The notes below the pieces were generated by a model, which saw only the letters and a program-made list of their open reading frames with translations, was not told the origin of the DNA and did not search any database. This document shows positions 22,954 through 31,900 of a stretch of 64,000 bases of DNA, piece after piece. Source of the DNA: Asterias rubens (taxonomy: Eukaryota > Echinodermata > Asteroidea > Forcipulatida > Asteriidae); assembly GCF_902459465.1 (NCBI RefSeq), contig NC_047068.1:11098001-11162000 (forward strand), written 5' to 3'. The translations under genes and the position numbers were made by a program. Each line of letters starts with the position of its first letter. The stretch's first letter is position 1.

Positions 22954-23344
22954 CTAATGACTTATTTGGACACGACCTCGTTGACAGCTTTATGAATGAC
23001 TCCTGACATGCCATGTGCTTAATATTTTTCTGTAAGATAGTCTTTTTCTTAATCTTTACGTGGATTTATGAATGGAAGAATTATTCGGTGGAAGGTTAAG
23101 AGCAACCCAGGCATGATATTTGGTCCTGGGGGAGAAAACATTTGTAGGAATTTTCTTATTCAAGTACAAGGGCTGATCAAATTAAATATAATGTAGGTTT
23201 TCAATCAGTTTTTCTGATTTATCCAAGGGCAACGATATCTGAAATTCGGCTGAAGTAGGACGAATATCATGCCTTGGACAACCATATGATATTATGTTAA
23301 TAAAGGACTTGGAATAGTCCGTAATTTAGGGTGCAGTTAACAAC

Positions 23345-23560
23345 TATGCAGAGCTGCCAGCGTTAGCAATCAGGGAGATTTTGTACTGCTCTTAACGGGG
23401 AGATATTTAGAATTACATTCAACAAAACGGGGAAAAACTTTTGACAATCAGGGAGACTTTTCTGTCAGTCGGAGAACAAAATGGGGAAAAACTTTTGACA
23501 ATCAGGGAGACTTTTCCGTCAGTCAGAGAACATGGAAAGATTTGTGGGTTTTTTTCAGGG
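23345..23560. repeat. Two to three tandem copies of a 66-bp unit
   Basis: GGGGAAAAACTTTTGACAAT followed by CAGGGAGACTTTTC, two near-identical full copies and a partial one. Confidence 0.75.
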
Positions 23561-24438
23561 AACTTTCTGCAGAATATAGGACTAGTCGGCAGCTCTGATT
23601 ACTTGTTGGGAATAGCCTTAAAGGGATATTAATTGTTTTGGGATAATTTTGTAGTATTTCCAAAGTTATACGATTTTTATTTAAGTGAATAAACAAAAAG
23701 ACTGAACACTATTAGACCACAACTTAGACTTTGTTCCTGCAGGCACGATTTGTACACAGCTCAATTGAAGAAACATTTATCCGATTGTTATCAAGCGATA
23801 TATAAGCAGGGCACATCTCAAAAACTTGTTATTTTCACAACTTGAATTTGGGTTGTAATTATGATACAAAATGTCCAATTTCTTATTTGACCAGTGTAGT
23901 ATCTCGCCTGCCAGAAAATCAATGGAACGTACAAAGTCACTTTTTGTAGTCAACAGAAGTTAAACGGTCTACCTCTGGTATTGTTTCTATGGGACATGAC
24001 AAAACGTGTAATAAAGACACAAAAACTACACAAGATGAAATGTTTGGTTTCATTTTATTTGCCTCATCGAAGCAGTAACCTCAGGAATTCTTCCTCTAAA
24101 ATTCAGGAGGACGTGACCAACTTCTTTAACCCTCCTCCTAATCTAAACCTCCTCTTAAGAACTAACAGGAGAAATGACTTAACTCAAGAGATATTTCTTA
24201 TTAATCTTCAAGCCTGATGCTTCGGTTTTTTAAAAGGGCAATGTCACTAAGCCATGGCACCTCTATGAGGGAATTTTAATTTCTGTTGGAGCCTTAAGGG
24301 GCACCAAGGCAAAATGACCAGGGGCAACAGAGACAATTACCTCCCTTGCCTCCATGAAGTATCAGGCCTGAAACTTAGTCAAAGCACTGTTTAGAGAAGT
24401 GTTTTTAGCTAGGGTTTGAAATCCACTTCATCTTGGCA

Positions 24439-24444
24439 TTTATT
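24439..24444 (-). other. Candidate polyadenylation signal of RPSA
   Basis: AATAAA on the minus strand, about 155 nt downstream of the RPSA stop. A second AATAAA-type site lies near 24053-24058. Confidence 0.45.
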
Positions 24445-24599
24445 TTATGCAACATCTTCCAACTGTAACAGATTTTGAAATTAAGTTTTAAGACGACTTT
24501 CAAGTTTCATTTCCAAGAGAGAAATCCTGCGTCTCCAAGGTTTTTAAGTTCCAGAGATTTGTTTTATGGTTCAGAGATGGAGGGTTTTATGCTTTGGTT

Positions 24600-27500
24600 C
24601 TAGTTCCAGTCTTTGTTTCCGGCACCACCCCAGTCACCAGTATTGGGTGCAGCAGGGGCGGGGTTGGTAGCAGACCAGTCCTTGGCAGCGGGGTCGGCTG
24701 CAGCCCAGTCGTCACCCTTGGTGAAGCCCTGCTGCATGGGTACAGCTGGGACTGTCATGGACTCTGCAGCCCACTGTGGAAATAAAAGCAAAGAAAGCAA
24801 AAGTTGTTAGATTTTTCATGGTGACAGGAAAGATGGAGATTGATACCCAAACTTTTACCCTAAAAATATTTTGTTAAAGATTTCAAAGCAACAGATTGAC
24901 AACTTCCGACTTCAAAACACAAAATAAATATGTAGATAAGAGGCACATCATGGAAACCTGTTCAGAGGTGACCATTTCTGTTAAAACAAAGTGCGAAGCC
25001 AAAACTTGTTGTGGCATCTTTAGTCTTTTATTCGGAATATTAAACAAAATTCATGTTTCGTTAACTCAGGGATGTGATAGGTTGAAAAAAAACCAAAAAA
25101 AAACTCTTGAGCGCAAAGCCCAAAAGCCTGTGCGCTCGCAAACTTGCGAGCGTGAAGCCCAATATTAACATTTATCTTTGGTTTTAAAAGCTGTACTTTG
25201 CAATCTTGGGCGTTGTATATGGTTTTAAATTCGTTTTTGTTATGATCTCAAAATTTTGGGAAAAAATAAATGGAAAAAAAAGAAAAAAAAAAAAAAGGGA
25301 AAACTGTATTTTTAGAGGAGAAAAAAATCCTGGGAATTCCATTTAAAAACGGAGAAATCATTCACTGTTAAACTATGAGAGACTTGAAATAGACTCACAT
25401 CGGTAACCTTGACACCACCAGCCTGGTCTTGAGGAGCAGCGGGAAGGGCAGGAACATCTCCCTGGGCTCCCCACTGGTCCTGGTAAGGTGCCTGGGGTTC
25501 CTCCTTAGCCTGGGCCTTCTCGCGAGCCTCTTGCTCCTCCTTCTCAGCCTGAAAGAAATATAGCAAAGACAGGAAAGTAGTACAAATACATTCAATTGAT
25601 AATGATACCGAGTGATACTGGTCTGTCGTCTTGGCCGACCGGATAAGAGCACCGAACTCGAGCTCTGGTGTTTCCGTTCAGCAGAGTGTGGGTTTGAGTC
25701 CCGGTCGTGATACTTGTTATCCTGAGCAAGACACTTATGTGTTATTGCTTCTCTCCACCCAGGGGTAAATGGGTACCCGTGGGGGCATATATGGTTCTTG
25801 TGATTTATTTAGCTATAGTAGCGCAAATTTTGTTGCCCAGGCTGTATACTTCCCACGGAGCCGAGGTGGTTTAAGGAAGAAATTGAGGCTCAATGACCAG
25901 GTGTAATGATGTTAGAGCGCTTTGAGAAGCCCTTTTGTGAAATTAGCAATTGACAAAAATTATTTATAATTTTTGTTTGCATATCGGCTGAAATTTACAC
26001 CGATGATGCTAGCTTATGCATGTGGAGAACCGTGACAACATTGCTCTGTATCACGGTTGTCAGGTGAAGGTTATTATTCCGAAGCTTACCTCTTCTGGAT
26101 CCCTGTAGAAGTAGAGATCCACCATGATGTCCCAAGGGATGTCACGGCTGATGGTGCCTCTAAGGCGCAGTACCTCACGAGCCAACAGGTACCACATCAG
26201 ACCGATAGACTGGGGACCCTGTACAACGCAAAAAGGAAATAAGAGCAAAATAATTTTAAAGGCACTGGACACTATTGGCAAAAGAATTTTTAGCATAAAA
26301 GCTTACTTGGTAATGAGCAATGAAGAGCTGTTGATAGTATAAAGCATTGTGAGAAACGTATGTTTACAAAAACCCAGATCGTCTTGCCAAAGACATATGT
26401 TCGGTTGCTACACAAAGCTTCTTTCCAATAACTTTTGGCAAAACACAACAAGTCTGTTGTAGGAAACTCTTGACGTTATCCTTCTCACTGGAGCAATGAA
26501 ATGCAATCAGTGTTTTGAGGTTAGCCGTTCCCTGATCGTCACGACACAGGATCAGCTCACCTTGTTGTTGCATGGGATAGCAATGTCGATATGACGGAGT
26601 GGGGAGTCGGTGTTACACAGCGCGATAACTGGGATGTTCACGTACGATGCTTCCAGGACCGGCTGGTGGTCAGTGCGTGGGTCGGTCACCACCAGCAGAC
26701 GGGGCTCACGGAACGCTGCCTGGATCTGATTGGTGAAGGTACCGGGGGTGAAGCGTCCCGCGATCGGGGTGGCACCGGTGTGGGTGGAAAACTTCAGGAT
26801 GGCACGCTGGTGGAATAAATTAACATTAGTGAATAAATTAAGTTGAAACAAGTACTTCATGACTAGTACCGGTCAAAATAGTCTGACACTGGGCTCCAGA
26901 TCTGAGGAGGTACTATGACATGATGGCATGTCCACCCTTAAGTAAAGCCTGGAGTTACATATTCAAAGGAGCTTTTGGAAACAGTATCCTCAGCACTGGA
27001 GAAATAGGTCAAAGAGCCCTTTTTTATTTTTTTAAAGACAGCTTTTTCTGCTATACAGGTTTTACTGTTATACCAGGCAGACTCTAAAAAAGTCTGAATT
27101 TTGATAAAAACCTGAAACTTCTCTCATCCCTGAATGATTACAAAGTGCCAGTCACCTGTCCATAGGGGCGAGCTGAGATGACACAGACATCTGCTGGGTG
27201 CTCAATGGCCACAATGCAACGGGCAGCGAGCATCAACTTCTCCCAAGTCTTGCGCAGATTGATGATGTGGCTACCTGTAAAGTCAATCACAGTGATCAAT
27301 TAACTTTTGTTTCTTCTTCCACAGAACAGTTTCTTTTTAGAAGTCGCCAGAATCTCAAACAAAACTATTACTCAGCTTACACTGAATCTTCCTTCCTTGT
27401 CTTCTCTATATGAGGTTCTTGGATAGTAACAGGAATAAGTAACAGTGGAGAGTTTCTCTCAGTGTCTTACCGTCTGACTTGACCTTGTACACATATTGTA

Positions 27501-27603
27501 GCATCTGAAAGTCCGAGTTGTTAGCACCGATGTGGGTGCTACAAGCCAAGAATTTCGTCACGTCCTCCTCCTTGAGGGCTAGTATGTCCAAACTTCCCGA
27601 CAT
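24600..27603 (-). CDS. RPSA: RPSA, 40S ribosomal protein SA (uS2 family, laminin receptor precursor)
   Basis: Component of the small ribosomal subunit (uS2 family) needed for 40S maturation; in vertebrates also described as the 37/67-kDa laminin receptor precursor. Six coding exons on the minus strand give 316 aa (human 295). The N-terminus [20 protein letters not shown], the core [76 protein letters not shown] and YFYRDPEE are diagnostic. The C-terminal tail is acidic and Ala/Pro-rich with several DW repeats, ending DWN. The start is the first ATG after a conserved 5' UTR acceptor at 27639-27640. The peptide corresponding to laminin-binding peptide G is split by an intron after CNNK and reads LMWYLL where vertebrates have the palindromic LMWWML. 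An AATAAA about 155 nt past the stop fits the 3' end. Confidence 0.97.
25627..25945 (+). mobile_element. tRNA-derived SINE, type B, in RPSA intron (antisense to the gene)
   Basis: Head with CGACCGGATAAGAGCACC and B box GTGGGTTTGAGTCCC; body with CACCCAGGGGTAAATGGGTA and GGCTGTATACTTCCCACGG. Confidence 0.75.
26255..26358. mobile_element. MITE family A, fragment in RPSA intron
   Basis: TTAAAGGCACTGGACACTAT through AGCATTGTGAGAAACG, then cut off. Confidence 0.7.
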
Positions 27604-27778
27604 TGTGCTGTTGAATCTGGTAAGTGATGGGAATCAACCTGCGACAAGAAACAACGAAAAAAACGAGTTAAGTTTCAATAGATGTTGGTTTTATTTTTGC
27701 ATCCGAGACAAAGACAAATTTATTTTTACCCTCACACCAACATGGATATTTACTAGTGTCCCCTCCATCAAAGACAGG

Positions 27779-27960
27779 TATTTTTTTTCCCATGACAAAC
27801 GGGGAGAATTATCTGCACACGTTCATCCTGGAAAGAAAAAATACCCGATCCGTGCTTTGTGTACAAAACATATTGACACGTGTCTGGGAACACTCAAGTT
27901 ATCTTCTTTCCAGGATGAATGTGTGCAGATAATTCTTCATGTTTGCCCTGGAAAAAAATA
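27779..27960. repeat. Long imperfect hairpin in RPSA first intron
   Basis: The left arm includes GAATTATCTGCACACGTTCA and CCTGGAAAGAA; the right arm includes TTCTTTCCAGGATGAATGTG and TGCAGATAATTC. Arms are about 58 bp with a loop of about 63 bp. It lies 17 bp inside the intron from the proposed exon 1 donor. Confidence 0.75.
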
Positions 27961-27977
27961 TACGTGTCGTGACGTAC

Positions 27978-28025
27978 CTTGTGACGCGTCTGGGCAATCG
28001 GCATTTCTAGTGTAGTGGTAAAAAG
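27978..28025 (-). promoter_or_regulatory. RPSA: Proposed RPSA non-coding first exon with TOP-like start
   Basis: On the minus strand a C followed by five T (28025-28020) begins a 48-nt stretch that ends in a strong donor, AAG|GTACGT, at 27978/27977. A 5' terminal oligopyrimidine start followed by a short non-coding exon is usual for ribosomal protein genes. Joining it to the acceptor at 27638 gives an 83-nt 5' UTR. The exon contains an ATG out of frame with RPSA (see findings). The start site is inferred from motif only. Confidence 0.55.
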
Positions 28026-28976
28026 TATTTGGGGACTGAATTACGGTAAAAATTTATAATTTTTAACAACTTTTGAGATTGCGGAGTGGATTCTCTGGAT
28101 GTCCCCTAAGTCAATGAGAGTTCAAAGGACACTAAGACTGGTAAGAGCCTAATTTCGGTGAGATTAAAAAAAGAGAAAAAAAAGAGATTTGCATTGCCAA
28201 AATTAAAACTTTATAAAACTTAAAAAAAAAAAAAAGAACCAGAAAAAAGCAGTCTCATTGTTGTCTTGAGAGATGTCAGCCTATGAGGTTACGGGAGTCG
28301 ATAGCGGAACGAAACTGCTTAGTTCTAGGTCTAGGAGTAGGTAGAGCAAGAGGCTAGCTAGATCTATTCCGATTCTGAATATTCTGACTGGAAAAATGAC
28401 TATCGAATATTTAATTTTATTTTCATTAAATTTTAATAACTTTATTCCCCGACAGATATTCCCTTAAATAACAAAACATCAAAACCAATTGATTGAATTT
28501 TTTGAGTTAGTCTGCAACAATTGGCCCTAGAAATAATTTTTAGAAATCTATCTAAAATCGATCATGCTTTACTAAATAAACAGAAGAGTTAGAGGGCGCC
28601 CATCATTTCACAATTTCGACACCCACCAACATACATATCATGTCCTACACGCAAACTTTTTAGTAAAAATCACCCTAAATGACAACGCACCCCTCAACAA
28701 ACTTATGTACACAAATCTTTATATGATTAATATTTTTAAAATGCAAACAAATCATGATTTATTTCACAATTTCGACCATAAATAAGTCGGCAAAGTTGAG
28801 GGAAAAGTCTTACACGTGCAAATGCCAATGGGAGATGGTTGGAAAAGGGCGATATTGCGCGTTCACGTATTAAATGGTTCCTTTCCAATTTAAGGTTACG
28901 GCATGCCAAGTACCAGCTAAAATATGTGCCAACCACCTCCTGGACAACAGAGGGCGCTAATGATGAATTTTCGGCC
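28026..28976. promoter_or_regulatory. Probable bidirectional promoter between RPSA and TEDC2
   Basis: About 950 bp separate the proposed RPSA start (minus strand) from the TEDC2 start codon (plus strand). No protein-coding exon is visible. The region includes A-runs at 28166-28234 and the TEDC2 5' UTR next to 28977. The head-to-head layout is read from the gene models; shared regulation is inference. Confidence 0.5.
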
Positions 28977-31900
28977 ATGGAAAGTTTTGACAGGTAAGCT
29001 TTGCAATTTATGTGTTAATTTCTTTATTTTTAAATACAATTAGAAATTCTTCTTTTAAAATACAAAGTAAAGATGTGTTTTTTCACTGAGTTTTTCCTTT
29101 TGAGATTAGGGGGCATTTATTTTTAACACTACACTAGTGAGTACTGAGTGGCTGCTGAGTTCCCTTGCCTTGCCCTTGGCTTGGGTTATGATGGGCCACT
29201 CCATGGGCCACTTGGGCCTGGCAGGATATTTTTTAAATTAAAACTAAATTTTGTTAATAATAATTAATATAAATGCAAATGAATAGTTGAAATACTGGAA
29301 ACTGCCCAGCCGATTTCGCACGAAGGTCCAAAGGCTCAGTGGGAATGAAAGGGAGCACTGCTTACCTGTTTACCTGTTTACCTGTTTACCTGTAGATTCG
29401 GGCTCTGCATAATGAAGGCTAAATGAAGCCTTATAAAACGCCCATCCATATTCACACAAAACTTACTGCAAAAGTACTGAATGCAATGGAAGTAGCGAAG
29501 TCAAATGTGAGAGCAGAAGAGAATGAACTTAATATTTCCATATATCCTGTGGTGAACATTCTGCAAAACTGTACATGTCAATGTTTTTGGTGAGGTACTC
29601 ATCAATGCCATTTTTGAAGATGTTAGTTGAATGAGAATGAACAACTGCAGCTGGTAGTTTGTTCCAAACATTACAGACTCTCTGTGTGAAGTTGTTCTGA
29701 CGAATTCTGGTAGTACTACGTTCCTTGTTTATCTTCAGATCATGGCCCCTTAGACCCTTTACATTTCTTGACATGTCAAATAGCTTATCTGGATGGACAT
29801 CCTGGAACCCATGCATCACTTTGAAAACTTGAATGAGGTCACCCCGCAATCTTCTGTAGGCAAGTGTTGGGAGATCAAGGAGTAGCAGCCTTGTTTCATA
29901 TGGCAATTCCCTTAAAGATGGAACAATTTTGGTTGCCCTCCGTTGCACCTTTTCTAACTTGTTAATGTCTCTCTTCAAGTAGGGGCACCAAACGCTGTTG
30001 GCGTACTCCAGATGTGGGCGAACCATGGTCTTGTACAATGCCTTGAAAGTCTCCTCATCCATGTATGATGTAGTCAAAGGTCCGTTTTATTACACCTAGA
30101 ATTCGAGTCGCCTTGTTTGCTATTGCTCCAATGTGCTTACTGAAAGTTAGTGACTTGTCAAACAGGACACCAAGATCCTTTTCGTCGTCCATTTCTTTCA
30201 AATTTCTGGAGTGGTTTCCTTCTGTCATGGTGTAAGTGACTCTGTCGACCCCTTTCCCGTAGTGCAGTACTCCACACTTAGCAACATTGAATTTGAGCTG
30301 CCATTTTGAGGACCAGTCACCCAACCGGTTGAGGTCTTCCTGTAATTTCTGACAGTCGTCTTCTTCCTTGACTGGAGTGAAGATCTTGGTGTCGTCCGCA
30401 AACATCATTACAAGACTGGAAACTACATTTGGTAGGTCATTGATGTATATTATGAAAAGTATTGGCCCAAGAACACTGCCCTGCGGGATGCCACTCCTCA
30501 CACTGGCCCAGTCTGATTTCTCACCATTTAAAGACACTCGTTGCTTTCTTCCAATCAAGAAACTTTTGATCCATCGAATCAGCTTGCCACCAATTCCATT
30601 TGCTTCGGCCTTCTTCAGGAGGCGCAGGTGTGGGACAGAGTCAAATGCTTTCCGGAAATCTAGGTAGACTACATCAATATCCGCACCTTCCTCCAGCAGT
30701 TTTGTCCACATTTCCATTAGAACGAGTAGTTGCGTTACACACGAGCGACCCTGTCTGAATCCATGTTGTTCCTCCTGAATGATGTTATGGTTGTTCATAA
30801 ATGCCATAGTGTGGTTTCTGATGATAGACTCCATAATCTTGCATACTATCGAAGTGAGGCTGACTGGCCTGTAGTTCCCAGCATCTGCAGCACTACCTTT
30901 TTTGAAGATGGCAGTAACTTCAGCAACTTTCCAACCTTTTGGAACTTCACCTTCATCCATTGACTTTCTAAAGATGATGGCAAGTGGATGTGCTATCTCA
31001 TTACATACTTCCTTCAGTACCTTTGGGTGCAGTCCATCCGGTCCAGGGGATTTTGTTGGGTTGAGTTTCTGCAACTGTTTCGCCACTTCTTCCACGGTAA
31101 AGACTACATCCGTAAGTTTATCGCCATCAAACATATTATCGGGAACTGGTACATCACTTAAATCTTCGTCTGTGAACACACTAGCGAAGAAGGAGTTCAG
31201 AATCTCTGCCTTGTCACCATCTGTATGTGCATAAGATCCATCTTCTTTTAGTAGGTCCTTCACTCCTGACTTGACTTTGGTTTTTGACCTCACATACTTC
31301 CAGAAGGCTTTAGGGTTAGTTTTTGTCTCATTGGCAAGATTTCTCTCGTAGTATTTCTTGGCTTTTCTCACTTCTTTGGTGGCTTCATTTCGTATTTGGC
31401 AATATTCTTCATAGTACTTGTATTCTCTCGTTCTAGTATAACGCTTCCAGGCATTACATTTCTTCTTCACCTTTTGCATGACGTCTTTATTCATCCACAA
31501 TGGCTTGAATTTCTTCTCCTTTTGGTCACATTTGGTAGGGTTGACTTTAGGAATGTGGTTTCCCATTGCATTCTTAAGTTTATTCTCAAAGAATATCCAC
31601 GATTCGTTGACATCAAGGGTGCACATATCTTGTTTCCAGTTAACATCTCCTAATTCGTTCCTCATCATATCATAGGCACCCTTCTTGTACAGAAATCTTT
31701 CTTTAATTTTTGTCTGGTCGGTTGTTACAAAGCAGTCCAATTTGAAGAAGAGGGTGACATGGTCACTCTTTCCAAGCGGGCTGCTACTTTTCACATCACT
31801 AATTAGTGATTCGTCGTTGGTAATTACTAGATCTAGTAGACTGCTGTTCTGTCCTATTCTGTGTCTAGTGTCGCAATCGATCAGCTGGTGGAGGTAATTA

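Larger units (their letters stand above)
17438..24438. other. Tail-to-tail intergenic / 3' UTR region between PDXDC1 and RPSA
   Basis: About 7 kb without a recognisable protein-coding exon on either strand. It must contain the PDXDC1 3' UTR, whose end I cannot place. An AATAAA at 17433-17438 overlaps the stop codon and is too early to be convincing. The region holds a B-family MITE, an antisense SINE, a 66-bp tandem repeat, two E-family elements, a nested MITE and an A-family MITE. The remainder is AT-rich with no structure I can name. Confidence 0.6.
24600..27638 (-). other. RPSA: Exon map of RPSA
   Basis: From 5' to 3' on the minus strand: 27638-27471 (35 nt of 5' UTR plus ATG at 27603-27601), 27274-27156, 26806-26561, 26218-26090, 25548-25399, 24773-24600 (stop TAG 24602-24600). 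All introns are GT-AG and phases sum to 951 coding nt. Introns hold an A-family MITE fragment (26255-26358) and an antisense type-B SINE (25627-25945). Confidence 0.93.

Noticed and set aside
26020..26062. Small hairpin AACCGTGA / TCACGGTT in an RPSA intron, considered as snoRNA
   Set aside because: Single 8-bp stem, no second hairpin or H box in the right place.
27518..28015. 165-codon plus-strand open frame
   Set aside because: Antisense to RPSA exons and the intron 1 hairpin; shadow of the real gene.
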